Origin: Flavobacterium xinjiangense
Lineage (GTDB): Bacteria; Bacteroidota; Bacteroidia; Flavobacteriales; Flavobacteriaceae
DNA length: 54,001 bases
Direction: 5' to 3'
NCBI RefSeq assembly: GCF_900142885.1
Contig: NZ_FRCL01000018.1
Coordinates: 1-54,001, forward strand
The notes beneath the pieces are model-generated. The model made no database searches. It was given only the letters and a program-made list of their open reading frames with translations, and was not told where the DNA came from. Below, one piece after another: positions 35,002 to 44,835 of the stretch; position 1 is the stretch's first letter, and the number at the start of each line of letters is the position of its first letter. Both the position numbers and the translations under genes were made by a program.

Positions 35002-36183
35002 ATGAAAAGATTAAATTATATTTCAAAAACGGTCTGGATATTATCATTAGTTAGTCTGTTTACAGATACAGCGAGCGAAATGCTTTACCCAATAATGCCT
35101 ATATACCTTAAATCAATTGGGTTCTCGATTGTATTAATTGGTGTTTTAGAAGGCTTTGCCGAGGCTTTAGCTGGATTAAGTAAAGGATATTTTGGTAAGT
35201 TATCTGATAATTCAGGTAAACGAGTGCCGTTTGTGCGTCTGGGCTACGGTTTAAGTGCTATTTCAAAACCCATGATGGCGGTATTCGTCTTTCCTCTTTG
35301 GATATTTTTTGCCAGAGCAATTGATCGTTTCGGAAAAGGAATTCGCACAGGGGCAAGAGATGCTATTTTATCTGATGAAGCAACTGTTGAAACCAAAGGA
35401 AAGATATTTGGATTTCATAGATCAATGGATACGTTTGGTGCCGTTCTAGGACCTGTTATAGCTTTGGCTTATCTGCATTTTTATCCACAACAGTACAAAA
35501 CGCTTTTTTATGTTGCTTTTATTCCAGGCTTAGTAGCTGTATTTGCTTCTTTTTTGCTTAAAGATAAATTTAAGATACAAGCAAAGGAGGTAAAACAGAC
35601 TTCGTTTTTCTCGTTTCTTAGCTATTGGAAAACAAGTCCTGCACAATATCGAAGACTAGTAATAGGACTATTAGCATTTGCCTTATTCAACAGTTCCGAT
35701 GTTTTTTTACTTTTAAAAGCAAAACAAGCAGGCTTGAATGATACTGTGGTAATAGAGATTTATATTTTTTATAATTTAGTTTATGCTCTTTGTGCATTTC
35801 CATTAGGAATTTTTGCTGATAAAATTGGATTGAAGAAAATGTTTATTTTTGGACTATTTCTATTTGCAATTGTCTATTTTGGAATGGCATTTACTAAAAA
35901 TAGTTATATTATTGGAGGATTATTTTTAATTTACGGTGTGTATGCGGCCTCAACCGAAGGAATTTCAAAAGCATGGATCAGTAATATTTCTGATAAAAAA
36001 GATACGGCGACTGCCATTGGAACTTATTCTGGATTTCAAAGTATTTGCGCCTTATTGGCTAGTTCTTTTGCTGGACTCCTTTGGTATCAATTTGGTGCGA
36101 ATACTACATTTTTTATTACTGGAATAACTACATTACTTATTATTATTTATTTTTCGTTTTTCATTAAATACAAAACAATCTAA
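35002..36183 (+). CDS. MFS transporter
   Basis: A 393-residue inner-membrane transporter with about 12 hydrophobic segments. The MFS loop motif is present as GYFGKLSDNSGKR between helices 2 and 3 and again, modified, as GIFADKIGLKK between helices 8 and 9. An RAIDRFGKGIRTGARD segment after helix 4 is characteristic of a subfamily common in Bacteroidota. The substrate is unknown. The metal ATPase gene starts one base after its stop, so the two are tightly coupled. Confidence 0.85.
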   Translation: MKRLNYISKTVWILSLVSLFTDTASEMLYPIMPIYLKSIGFSIVLIGVLEGFAEALAGLSKGYFGKLSDNSGKRVPFVRLGYGLSAISKPMMAVFVFPLWIFFARAIDRFGKGIRTGARDAILSDEATVETKGKIFGFHRSMDTFGAVLGPVIALAYLHFYPQQYKTLFYVAFIPGLVAVFASFLLKDKFKIQAKEVKQTSFFSFLSYWKTSPAQYRRLVIGLLAFALFNSSDVFLLLKAKQAGLNDTVVIEIYIFYNLVYALCAFPLGIFADKIGLKKMFIFGLFLFAIVYFGMAFTKNSYIIGGLFLIYGVYAASTEGISKAWISNISDKKDTATAIGTYSGFQSICALLASSFAGLLWYQFGANTTFFITGITTLLIIIYFSFFIKYKTI

Positions 36184-36184
36184 A

Positions 36185-38200
36185 ATGGCATTCCAACATA
36201 AAACTTTACCTGACGACAAATGTTGCGCAGTAGAAGAAAAAAAAGTTGTTAAAATGAACAAAGATGCGGGATGTTGTTCCCACGATGAATCTGAAAACCA
36301 TGCTGATGATGATCACGACCACGATCATTCAAATGGGAGTGATACTGTTTTTAAAATGTTCTTGCCTTCAATAATAAGCTTACTACTGCTATTAGTGGCA
36401 ATCGCATTAGACAATTATTTTCCCCAAACCTGGTTTGTCGGTTGGGTTAGGATTGTATGGTTTTGTGTTGCTTATATTCCGGTAGGTTTGCCTGTCTTGA
36501 AAGAAGCTTTTGAAAGCATACGCAAAGGCGCTGTTTTTTCAGAATTTTTTCTAATGTGTATCGCAACACTTGGTGCTTTTGGAATTGGTCAATATGCTGA
36601 GGGTGTAGCTGTAATGTTATTTTATTCTATTGGGGAATTATTTCAAATGTTAGCTGTAAAAAGAGCCAAATCCAGCATCAAATCATTATTAGATCAAAGA
36701 CCGGACTCTGCGAACGTAATTGAAGGATTAGTCACTATTTCAAAGAAAGCTTCAGATATTAAGATTGGAGAAATCATTCAATTAAAGCAAGGTGAAAAAT
36801 TGGCTTTGGACGGAAAACTAATTTCGGAGTCTGCCAATTTTAACACAGCTGCCTTAACTGGAGAAAGCAAACCAGACACTAAATTAAAAGGAGAAATGGT
36901 CCTTGCGGGAATGATTAATCTAAATGCAGTTATCCAGGTCCAAGTTACTACTGATTTTAAGGACAGTAAGTTATCCCGAATTCTGGAAATGGTTCAGGAA
37001 GCCACTGCTAAAAAAGCGACAACCGAATTATTTATTAGAAAATTCGCAAAAAATTATACTCCAATAGTTGTTTTTCTGGCCATCGGAATTTGTTTGATTC
37101 CGCTCTTATTTGTGGAGAACTATGTTTTTAAAGATTGGTTGTACCGCGCTTTAATTTTTCTAGTAATTTCATGTCCTTGTGCATTAGTAATTTCTATTCC
37201 GTTAGGGTATTTTGGTGGAATTGGCGCCGCCAGCAAAAATGGGATTTTGATTAAAGGCTCTACCTTTTTGGATATTTTAGCTTCTATTCAAGTAGTCGTT
37301 ATGGATAAAACAGGAACATTAACCAAAGGGGTTTTTAAAGTTCAAAAAGTGGTCGCCACTGGAATTTTGGAGGTTGATTTAGTAAAGTATACTGCCGCAA
37401 TTGAAGCGAAATCAACTCATCCCGTTGGTTCAGCCATAATTGAATATACAAAGGATATTGCCAAAGACACTATAACTACTGAGGTTGAAGAAATTGCAGG
37501 TCTAGGAATAAAAGGACTCGTCGACGGGAAAGAAATTTTAGTAGGAAGTAGTAAATTGATGAAAAAATTCAACATCGATTATGACACTGAAATTGATACT
37601 ATTCCATTTACAATCATAGTTGTTGCTCTGAATAATAAATATATGGGCTATTTTATTATTGCTGACGAAACAAAAGAGGATGCAAAGGAAGCAATTCAGA
37701 ATTTACATAGCGTAAATGTTAAAACTATTATGCTTTCAGGAGATAATCAAGTGATAGTTTCGCTTGTCGCCAAGGAGTTGAATATTGACCAAGCTTTTGG
37801 GGAATTATTGCCTGAGGATAAAGTTCAAAAAGTGTCAGAACTAAAAGAACAGCATTTAAAAATAGCATTTGTTGGTGATGGGGTGAATGATGCACCAGTA
37901 ATCGCTTTAGCAGATGTTGGAATTGCAATGGGAGGTTTAGGAAGTGATGCAGCTATTGAAACTGCAGATGTAGTGATTCAAAACGACCAGCCCACGAAAA
38001 TTTTTACCGCAATAAATATTGGAAAAAAAACAAAACAAATAGTTTGGCAAAATATTGTTTTAGCTTTTTCTGTTAAACTCGTAGTTTTAATTTTGGGAGC
38101 AGGAGGATTAGCCACGATGTGGGAAGCCGTTTTTGCAGATGTTGGTGTCGCTTTATTGGCCATTTTGAATGCAGTAAGAATTCAACGAATGAAATTTTAA
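36185..38200 (+). CDS. Heavy-metal translocating P1B-type ATPase
   Basis: A 671-residue metal exporter. The core has the actuator motif LTGES near 224, the metal site CPC at 330-332 (SCPCALVIS), phosphorylation D374 in DKTGTLTKG, the HP motif in KSTHPVG, and hinge GDGVNDAP. The N-terminus lacks a standard GMxCxxC metal-binding domain. It has instead two CC pairs (KCCAVE, GCCSHD) and a His/Asp-rich stretch (HADDDHDHDH). Together with CPC this fits the Zn/Cd/Pb (ZntA/CadA) group better than CopA, but metal specificity is inferred. It is co-transcribed with the MFS gene. Confidence 0.92.
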   Translation: MAFQHKTLPDDKCCAVEEKKVVKMNKDAGCCSHDESENHADDDHDHDHSNGSDTVFKMFLPSIISLLLLLVAIALDNYFPQTWFVGWVRIVWFCVAYIPVGLPVLKEAFESIRKGAVFSEFFLMCIATLGAFGIGQYAEGVAVMLFYSIGELFQMLAVKRAKSSIKSLLDQRPDSANVIEGLVTISKKASDIKIGEIIQLKQGEKLALDGKLISESANFNTAALTGESKPDTKLKGEMVLAGMINLNAVIQVQVTTDFKDSKLSRILEMVQEATAKKATTELFIRKFAKNYTPIVVFLAIGICLIPLLFVENYVFKDWLYRALIFLVISCPCALVISIPLGYFGGIGAASKNGILIKGSTFLDILASIQVVVMDKTGTLTKGVFKVQKVVATGILEVDLVKYTAAIEAKSTHPVGSAIIEYTKDIAKDTITTEVEEIAGLGIKGLVDGKEILVGSSKLMKKFNIDYDTEIDTIPFTIIVVALNNKYMGYFIIADETKEDAKEAIQNLHSVNVKTIMLSGDNQVIVSLVAKELNIDQAFGELLPEDKVQKVSELKEQHLKIAFVGDGVNDAPVIALADVGIAMGGLGSDAAIETADVVIQNDQPTKIFTAINIGKKTKQIVWQNIVLAFSVKLVVLILGAGGLATMWEAVFADVGVALLAILNAVRIQRMKF

Positions 38201-38276
38201 AAAAATGAGTTTTTAACTTAACTTTCTCTAAAATTCCAAGCTAATTTTATTAATTTCGTTTCATTAAATTAAATAC

Positions 38277-39410
38277 ATGAAAATTGCAATAGTTTGTTAT
38301 CCTACCTTTGGAGGAAGTGGAGTTGTCGCTACAGAACTAGGTCTTGAACTGGCTAGACGTGGTCATGAAATTCATTTCATAACATATAGTCAACCAGTGC
38401 GTCTGGCTCTTTTGAATCCTAATGTGCATTACCATGAAGTTAATGTGCCTGAATATCCTTTGTTTCATTATCAACCGTATGAATTGGCTTTATCGAGCAA
38501 ATTAGTCGATATGGTAAAGTTATATAAAATCGAATTGCTTCACGTGCATTATGCCATCCCGCATGCATATGCAGGTTATATGGCGAAACAAATGCTAAAA
38601 GATGAAGGAATTAACATTCCGATGGTTACAACGCTACACGGAACAGATATAACTTTAGTTGGTAATCACCCATTTTATAAGCCTGCAGTAACTTTTAGTA
38701 TCAATAAATCAGATTATGTAACTTCAGTTTCCCAAAGTTTGAAAGACGAGACTCTTAAGTTATTTAACATAAAAAAAGAAATTGAGGTTATTCCAAATTT
38801 TATCGAATTGGATAAGAATGTTAATGACCCAAGTATTGCCTGTCATCGTTCTGTTATGGCAAAAGCAAATGAACGTATCATTACCCATATTAGTAATTTT
38901 AGAAAAGTAAAACGAATTCCCGATATTATAAAAATATTTTACAACATTCAAAAGGAAATTCCTGCTAAGTTAATGATGGTAGGGGATGGACCAGAAAAGG
39001 AGAAAGCTGAATATTTATGCCAAGAATTAGGTATTTCAGACAAGGTAATCTTTTTTGGGAACAGTAATGAAATTGATAAAATTCTAAGTTACACGGATTT
39101 GTTTTTGTTGCCGTCAGAGACGGAAAGTTTTGGTTTAGCTGCCTTGGAAGCGATGGCTTGGAGTGTTCCTGTAATTTCAAGTAATTCTGGAGGTTTACCT
39201 GAAGTGAATTTTGATGGAATTTCTGGTTATTTAAGTGATGTGGGTAACACAGATGAAATGGCAGAGAATGCTTTGAAAATTCTTAAAGATGATGAAACTC
39301 TAAAAAAATTCAAAGAAAATGCTTTAGATATTGCGAAGAAATTTGATATCAAAAACATTTTGCCATTGTATGAGGATTTATATCAAAAAGCCATAATGCA
39401 ATACGTATAA
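38277..39410 (+). CDS. bshA: N-acetyl-alpha-D-glucosaminyl L-malate synthase BshA
   Basis: A 377-residue GT4-family glycosyltransferase, the first enzyme of bacillithiol synthesis: UDP-GlcNAc plus L-malate gives GlcNAc-malate. It starts MKIAIVCYPTFGGSG with the Gly-rich loop typical of BshA, and has THLHG-like TTLHGTD and the GT4 donor-site motif ETESFGLAALEAMA near 280-293. Other bsh genes are not in the window, but bacillithiol occurs in this phylum. It has its own gap upstream (76 bp) and is followed by a small lipoprotein gene. Confidence 0.93.
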   Translation: MKIAIVCYPTFGGSGVVATELGLELARRGHEIHFITYSQPVRLALLNPNVHYHEVNVPEYPLFHYQPYELALSSKLVDMVKLYKIELLHVHYAIPHAYAGYMAKQMLKDEGINIPMVTTLHGTDITLVGNHPFYKPAVTFSINKSDYVTSVSQSLKDETLKLFNIKKEIEVIPNFIELDKNVNDPSIACHRSVMAKANERIITHISNFRKVKRIPDIIKIFYNIQKEIPAKLMMVGDGPEKEKAEYLCQELGISDKVIFFGNSNEIDKILSYTDLFLLPSETESFGLAALEAMAWSVPVISSNSGGLPEVNFDGISGYLSDVGNTDEMAENALKILKDDETLKKFKENALDIAKKFDIKNILPLYEDLYQKAIMQYV

Positions 39411-39439
39411 GGTTCTTTCTTAATTATATTTAAAAAAAA

Positions 39440-39868
39440 ATGAAAAAAATTGCTCTGCTTTTTTTTACCGCATCGGTATTAGTCTCCTGTTCGTCCACTA
39501 CTAAAATTTCAGGTAAAAGGCCTTTGTTTGAAATTTTAACTCAGCAAAATGATGGTGGCGCAAGTATTCGTTTTTTTGAGATTCTTTCGGAGCCTAATGA
39601 GATTAAAATGCTCCAAAGCGATGAGAATTTAAAAAATAAAATTAGTTCAAGCGATGTACAGATCGCAAATTTTGTAGTTTTAAATATGGGAGAAAAAACT
39701 ACTGGGGGCTATAAAATAGGAATTGAAAATGTTGTCGAAACTGATAAAAATATAATTATAACTGTAAAAGAAACTATACCTGAACCAGGAGGTATGGTTA
39801 CACAAGTTTTTACAAACCCTTTTTGTGTTGTTAGAATAAATTCAAAAAAAGAAATCATTTTTAAATAA
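39440..39868 (+). CDS. PrcB-C-like domain lipoprotein
   Basis: A 142-residue lipoprotein (lipobox ending ...VLVSC). Its second half (KTTGGYKIGIENVVE through FCVVRI) resembles the PrcB C-terminal domain first described in the PrcB accessory protein of a spirochaete protease complex. No protease gene is next to it. The role is unknown; a surface or periplasmic binding or inhibitory role is possible. It is 30 bp after bshA and ends at a bidirectional terminator. Confidence 0.68.
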   Translation: MKKIALLFFTASVLVSCSSTTKISGKRPLFEILTQQNDGGASIRFFEILSEPNEIKMLQSDENLKNKISSSDVQIANFVVLNMGEKTTGGYKIGIENVVETDKNIIITVKETIPEPGGMVTQVFTNPFCVVRINSKKEIIFK

Positions 39869-39896
39869 AAAAAACTCCATTACGGAGTTTTTTTAT
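39867..39896. terminator. Bidirectional terminator between convergent genes
   Basis: Stem AAAACTCC / GGAGTTTT with a 5-base loop, followed on the plus strand by Ts and preceded by As. It lies between the PrcB-like gene (plus) and the exported protein at 39923 (minus). Confidence 0.85.
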
Positions 39897-39922
39897 GTTT
39901 TGCCACTTTTTTACATTATAAA

Positions 39923-40408
39923 TTAGTGTTTTCCATTTCCATGGCCTTTATCACCTTTTCCTTCTTTATGACCATTGTTGTAGTTACCATTGTCACCATG
40001 ATTTTCGTATTTCTTATCATTTTTACGGTATGAACCTATTGATTTTTGTGGTTTACCGTGATATCCTTTGTAATATTTTACTTTATGACTTTTAAAGTTA
40101 CTGTATGGTCTAGATCCGTGGTAATCGTTTAGTACTACTTTATATCCATTATACAAATTATAATTTCTATATGGTCCTGGCAAATATCTAGAGCGAGTCC
40201 ATGTTCCTCCATTTAAGTAAATAAATTGTGTGGCTCTAATGTCATAATAAGCTTCAACATCAGGTAAATAGTAGTAATCTACGTTAGAGTATCCAACAGG
40301 ACCCCATAATGGAGGAGTTCCGATATTTACATTTACTGAAACTTGGGCGTGTATTGTGCTTGAGGCAAAAAGTATAATTCCTAAAGCGATTAATTTTAAT
40401 GTTTTCAT
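39923..40408 (-). CDS. Hypothetical exported protein with Gly/His/Lys-rich C-terminus
   Basis: Function not recognised. The 161-residue protein has a signal peptide (MKTLKLIALGIILFASSTIHAQ). The mature part is aromatic-rich, with many Tyr residues (SNVDYYYLPDVEAYYD and YRNYNLYNGYK), then a low-complexity tail of Gly, His, Asn and Lys (last about 40 residues). Small proteins with this N-terminal plan are common in Flavobacteria. The tail could bind metal or polyanions, which is speculation. It stands alone on the minus strand. Confidence 0.7.
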   Translation of the reverse strand: MKTLKLIALGIILFASSTIHAQVSVNVNIGTPPLWGPVGYSNVDYYYLPDVEAYYDIRATQFIYLNGGTWTRSRYLPGPYRNYNLYNGYKVVLNDYHGSRPYSNFKSHKVKYYKGYHGKPQKSIGSYRKNDKKYENHGDNGNYNNGHKEGKGDKGHGNGKH

Positions 40409-40518
40409 TGATAATATATTTGATTAATATTCATTTTTCTATCAGCTAAAAGCTAATATTTCTTACAGAGCCAATAATTATGCCATAAAACTTTAGTTTA
40501 CACAAAATTGGGATGTTC

Positions 40519-40556
40519 TTTTAAAAAAAAAAGAGAAGCTTTGAAACTTCTCTTAA
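40519..40556 (-). terminator. Rho-independent terminator
   Basis: Stem AAGAGAAG / CTTCTCTT (40531-40538 and 40547-40554), with a ten-base A-run on its plus-strand left side that is the T-run for minus-strand transcription. It terminates the small membrane protein gene at 40577. Confidence 0.88.
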
Positions 40557-40576
40557 ATTTATATATTCAAGATCTG

Positions 40577-40894
40577 TTATAATAAAAGAATCAATAAAAG
40601 GATGATAATGATAATTGCACCAACAGAAAAATATACTCCATTTCCAGTTGATCTTAACTCAGATTTGATAGCGCGAACTTCTTTACGAAGTTGTTTTTTC
40701 TCAGAAGAATTCAATGAAGACTTATCCATTGCTTTAATTTCATCTAGGCGATTTAGCAAAACTTTTACTTCTGCAGGTACTTCTTTTGTAGTATTAGTTA
40801 TTGTAACTGGTGCTTTTTCAGCAGCCAAAATTGTGGTTGGGAACGCACTTAATGATAATACCATCATCATTAAATAAAAAGTGATTTTTTTCAT
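40577..40894 (-). CDS. Small exported/membrane protein, unknown function
   Basis: A 105-residue protein with a signal peptide (...PTTILAAEK), a Lys/Glu-rich helical middle that may form a coiled-coil (about 38-80, LLNRLDEIKAMDKSSL ... RKEVRAIKSEL), and a C-terminal hydrophobic helix of about 17 residues (AIIIIILLLILLL). It has no catalytic motif. The plan suggests a periplasm-facing membrane peptide. It is a single gene with its own terminator. Confidence 0.72.
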   Translation of the reverse strand: MKKITFYLMMMVLSLSAFPTTILAAEKAPVTITNTTKEVPAEVKVLLNRLDEIKAMDKSSLNSSEKKQLRKEVRAIKSELRSTGNGVYFSVGAIIIIILLLILLL

Positions 40895-41037
40895 TTTTTT
40901 TAAGGTTTTTAGTTAAAATTATTTTAATAATGTAAAGATATAAAATAATATGTAAGATAAATTTACAAAATTTTATTATATAATTACATAATTCACACTT
41001 TATAAAATGAAGTGCTTTAATAGTAGATAATTTAAGG

Positions 41038-42858
41038 CTATTTAAAAATTACGGTGCGTGGCTTAGCTAGTTCAAAGTCTTGAAAGCCAAAATCAGTAGT
41101 TTCAAAAGAATTAGTTTTAAAAACATTTTCTCCAATATTTGGAATTGAAGGATAGTAGGAAAGTGATAATTGGAACGAACTGAAAACTAAGAAGTCATTA
41201 TTTATAATAAATCCAACACTAATTTTTGAATAGGCTTTACTATTACTTAACCCTTTTTCAGCATTTCCTAGCATTGCAATTGAATAATTAAAATAGGGAT
41301 TCAATCTAAATCCCCAAAGATCCCATGGTGAGTAAGCTTGGGTCTGTAAAGTCAATATTAGTTTTTTTGTACCATAATATGCACTGCTAAAACCATTAAT
41401 CCCGTAATTTTCATTAATGCTTAGTTGATCACCCAAAGAATTTATACGGTTTACGCCCAGTAAGACTTGCGGTTTAATAAACTGTCTTATTTTCCATCTT
41501 CCCAGATCAATCAAATTAGTAAAATAATTTGCCTGAAATGAAAATGCCGTTTGGGAGGTGGTCGCTTTGTCAAAGAAAGTACCTAATTCAAAATTAGTAC
41601 TTAAAAATCCCCACTTATAAAAATTCCCAAAAGAAAATTGACCACCCAAATAATAGCGGCCATGGCTATTTTTATATTGATACCCACCGGTTACTCCAAA
41701 TATTTTTCCAATGGGAACATCTTCTATAATTCCGTTTTTAAAAATGTATTTATCTTCTACGAATTTTCGTGATGTGATACCAATTCCAGAAAGAATAAAC
41801 TTTTCTCCTGAATAGAAATCTGTTGGGTCATATTCAATAGTTGGACTTTCAGTATATTTCACATTTAAAATCCGACCTGAAAGAATAAGATTTGTGGTTC
41901 TGTCGCTTTCAGTATTTCCAGCAAAAATTTTAAATGCGCGACCAATCCAAAGATCTTGTGAGTTGTATTTGAAATTTTGCTTGGCATAAATCAAATTAGA
42001 ATCTTGCAATGAATCTTTTCGAAATTGTTGGTCAACATAAATTCCACCGGCCCATTTTGTCAAAGGGGAATAAAAAGGGCGTTCAATATTTACGCTTTTA
42101 CCGTAATAATTATCTAGATCAATATAATATCTAACGGTCGTTTTTATAAAAGTGTTTTTAATGTTTGGAATACTATATGCCAAACTGTAAGCAATTTTTC
42201 CATCACTGAATCGATTTCTAAATTTATTATTAAATTCATGACCTGAACCAAGAAAATTGCGTTCATTCAAATCGAAAGTAGCCCTGGAACTTGAAATAGA
42301 ACCTTTTGGAATCATGCTCCACGAATCTAATACCCGCACGAAGACATCGACTGAATCAGGATTGTTTTCGATTTTGTCAGCGGTAATGCTAACTCTGTTA
42401 ACATATCTTTGAGTTCTGATTAAACGCTCGGATTCCCTAACTAGTAGAGAATCTAATGGCCTATTCTTCTTAATAAGTAATAGATTCAGAATAGCAAGTC
42501 TGTTGGTTTTAATATGTATTCTGTTTCCTTCCCTTTCTGCCCAGTTTTTTGGTTTTTTGGTAGAATCAATTTCTGAATATCCAAATGGATCAAGGGTGAA
42601 AATGTTGATTTTTCTAATTATTTTACCTTCAAAATTGGGGTATCTTTTCTGTATGACTTTCTTCTTTGCAGTTTTTAAATTAACAGGTCTAAAAACTAGT
42701 TTATGAACTAATTTGGTGAATTTATTTTTTTTAGAATAGGTTTGAATGTTTTTATATACTTCAGAAGAATCTTTTTTTTGTTTATCGACTTGCGAAAAAG
42801 AGACTTGAGAGTAGCAGAGTAATAAAAGGAATAATATGATTTTTTGGCTTTTTAGCAT
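41038..42858 (-). CDS. BamA/TamA-like outer-membrane beta-barrel protein
   Basis: A 606-residue exported protein (signal ...SQVSFSQ). The segment at about 70-190 (FEGKIIRKINIFTLDPFG ... RLIRTQRYVNRVSI) resembles POTRA-type domains of the Omp85 superfamily. The C-terminal about 400 residues alternate as beta-barrel strands and contain barrel-like repeats ending in aromatic residues. The precise role is unknown; it may assemble or export surface proteins. It lies 21 bp after the AI-2E permease gene on the same strand. Confidence 0.68.
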   Translation of the reverse strand: MLKSQKIILFLLLLCYSQVSFSQVDKQKKDSSEVYKNIQTYSKKNKFTKLVHKLVFRPVNLKTAKKKVIQKRYPNFEGKIIRKINIFTLDPFGYSEIDSTKKPKNWAEREGNRIHIKTNRLAILNLLLIKKNRPLDSLLVRESERLIRTQRYVNRVSITADKIENNPDSVDVFVRVLDSWSMIPKGSISSSRATFDLNERNFLGSGHEFNNKFRNRFSDGKIAYSLAYSIPNIKNTFIKTTVRYYIDLDNYYGKSVNIERPFYSPLTKWAGGIYVDQQFRKDSLQDSNLIYAKQNFKYNSQDLWIGRAFKIFAGNTESDRTTNLILSGRILNVKYTESPTIEYDPTDFYSGEKFILSGIGITSRKFVEDKYIFKNGIIEDVPIGKIFGVTGGYQYKNSHGRYYLGGQFSFGNFYKWGFLSTNFELGTFFDKATTSQTAFSFQANYFTNLIDLGRWKIRQFIKPQVLLGVNRINSLGDQLSINENYGINGFSSAYYGTKKLILTLQTQAYSPWDLWGFRLNPYFNYSIAMLGNAEKGLSNSKAYSKISVGFIINNDFLVFSSFQLSLSYYPSIPNIGENVFKTNSFETTDFGFQDFELAKPRTVIFK

Positions 42859-42879
42859 CTAAAAAAACTTTGAATAGGT

Positions 42880-44109
42880 CTAATTATTTTGATTTTGTGC
42901 TTCTAAATTATCATCATTAATTCGGTTTATCTCCGTTTCAGTAGTAGTTTCCGTAAACATGGGAACAATAATATCCGTTTTGATTATGATTTTCTTTGCC
43001 GATGTTTCTGAATCAAAAAGTGGTAATTTGATATTTCGCCAAGTATAAGTTTTTGGTAAATCATCGCCCATTAAATAGCCCCAAGGTTCTAACGATTCTA
43101 TTCTGTCGAAAATTACTTTAAGAATGGCTATAATCGGAATAGCCAAAAACATTCCAGAAATCCCACAGATTGCACCGCCTATTATAATTCCAACAATCGA
43201 AACAAATGCATTTATTTGGACTTTTGAACTTACAACTAATGGCACTAAAACATTATTATCAATCAACTGTACAATTATGTTGACTACAATAACACCAATA
43301 ATTATCGATAAATCAGGAGTGCCAGTTAGCGACGCTACAATACTTAAACCACCTGCGAACAATATTCCGACGTAAGGTATTAAATTTAGAAGTCCGGTGA
43401 CAATTCCCAATAAAACAGCATATTTAACACCTATTATCATGAAACCAACTGTAGTTAATACAGAAACCAAAATCATTTCTATTATTAAACCAACGATATA
43501 ACTTTTTACAGCTACTTTTATCTGAGACAATATATCCTGTAATTTGGGATGGTATTCTTTTTTTATCAATTTAGAAAAAAACAACATGAAATGTGTTCTG
43601 TACAAAAGGATTAAAAAAGTATAAATGGGAATCAAAATAAGGTTTAGGAGTGTATCCGTAAAAGACATCAAAGTCGTTCCTATCATTTCTTTTCCTTTTT
43701 TCATTGAATCCTCAGTAGCTGTGTCAAGATATTCTTTTTGTTCTCTTGAACTTATATTAAAATGGTCCCTGATATATTGCTGCATATTTTGCATGTGAAT
43801 AGTGAAATTTCTTTCGATTTTATTAAAATCATTAGCCATCTCACTAATCTGAATTGATAGAAATGCAAAAAGTCCAATGAAAAATAAAATAAATAGCAAA
43901 ACAGTAATCATGACTGCAATAACATGTGGAAAACGAAGCTTGTGTCTTATAAAATGCGCAATTGGTCGTAATAATATGGCAAATATAAAAGACAACAGAA
44001 TTGGAATTAAGATTTCCTGACCGATATAAAAAATATAGCCAAAGCTAATCAGACTCAATAAAATCAGAGTGATTTTTGCGTAGAATGGAAGTTTTATAGT
44101 GTCATTCAT
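42880..44109 (-). CDS. AI-2E family transporter (second paralogue)
   Basis: A 409-residue permease of the same family as the gene at 5388. It shows about eight membrane helices with the conserved LNLIPYVGILFAGGL segment near 240 and a long cytoplasmic C-terminal tail (about 345-409) rich in Thr, Glu and Asn that the other copy lacks. Substrate unknown. It is upstream of the BamA-like gene on the minus strand, which may indicate a functional or merely transcriptional link. Confidence 0.85.
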   Translation of the reverse strand: MNDTIKLPFYAKITLILLSLISFGYIFYIGQEILIPILLSFIFAILLRPIAHFIRHKLRFPHVIAVMITVLLFILFFIGLFAFLSIQISEMANDFNKIERNFTIHMQNMQQYIRDHFNISSREQKEYLDTATEDSMKKGKEMIGTTLMSFTDTLLNLILIPIYTFLILLYRTHFMLFFSKLIKKEYHPKLQDILSQIKVAVKSYIVGLIIEMILVSVLTTVGFMIIGVKYAVLLGIVTGLLNLIPYVGILFAGGLSIVASLTGTPDLSIIIGVIVVNIIVQLIDNNVLVPLVVSSKVQINAFVSIVGIIIGGAICGISGMFLAIPIIAILKVIFDRIESLEPWGYLMGDDLPKTYTWRNIKLPLFDSETSAKKIIIKTDIIVPMFTETTTETEINRINDDNLEAQNQNN

Positions 44110-44292
44110 ATTTTTAGTTGTATTTATATCGTATTAAACTGTAACAAGATATAATTTAAAATTTAACAAGCAAATATGAGGTAATAAAAACTTTTAAGTT
44201 TATAGATTTTTTTTAAATTGTTATATAATTTACACATAAACGGTAAAAATTTATAACTGCAACTACAATAATATATTTATATAAAATTACAA

Positions 44293-44829
44293 TTAATCTA
44301 TAAATTCCTTATCATCAAAATGGTTTTTCATTATTGAAATTCCTTTTTGTAAAAGTAAATTGTTTGGATAGATAACCTTTTCTCCATCATGGGTTTTTAA
44401 GTACACATGAAAAGCCCCAATATCTTCAATCTCACCTTCAAAAGGGAAATCTTTATCATGAATACGTATTACATCACCAATTTTAAACGGAAATGAAAAG
44501 AACAAAATAATACCAGAGGTAATATTACTCAAAATAGACCATTGCGCAAACATGGCCACGCCTACAACTGTTGTAATAGAGGAAAGAGCAATAAATATAT
44601 CTTTGGTCTGGACTCCCCAAATTAAAACTAAAGCGATGAACGCTAAAATATTAATAAATAGATGAATGTATTTGATGACTAAATTAGTTCGATGTTCGAG
44701 AGTATGACTTGATTTAGCATAGCGCCTAACTAATTTGGTTGTTATAATTCTTAATGAAATAAATACGACTAATAATATTCCGGTACCAATTAGTTCTTTT
44801 GTATAATCGAAAAGCAGATTCATATCCAT
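44293..44829 (-). CDS. MscS-type mechanosensitive channel (short)
   Basis: A 178-residue small-conductance mechanosensitive channel. Three hydrophobic segments (about 10-30, 50-72 and 78-110) are followed by the MscS beta domain (about 110-160, with GDVIRIHD and GEIEDIGAFHVYLKTHDGEKVIYPNN). TM3 includes the pore-helix-like AMFAQWSILSNITSG. It lacks the usual C-terminal extension. It opens under membrane tension to release solutes on osmotic downshock. The gene is the last of a five-gene minus-strand run, six bases after maf. Confidence 0.86.
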   Translation of the reverse strand: MDMNLLFDYTKELIGTGILLVVFISLRIITTKLVRRYAKSSHTLEHRTNLVIKYIHLFINILAFIALVLIWGVQTKDIFIALSSITTVVGVAMFAQWSILSNITSGIILFFSFPFKIGDVIRIHDKDFPFEGEIEDIGAFHVYLKTHDGEKVIYPNNLLLQKGISIMKNHFDDKEFID

Positions 44830-44835
44830 GATTAA

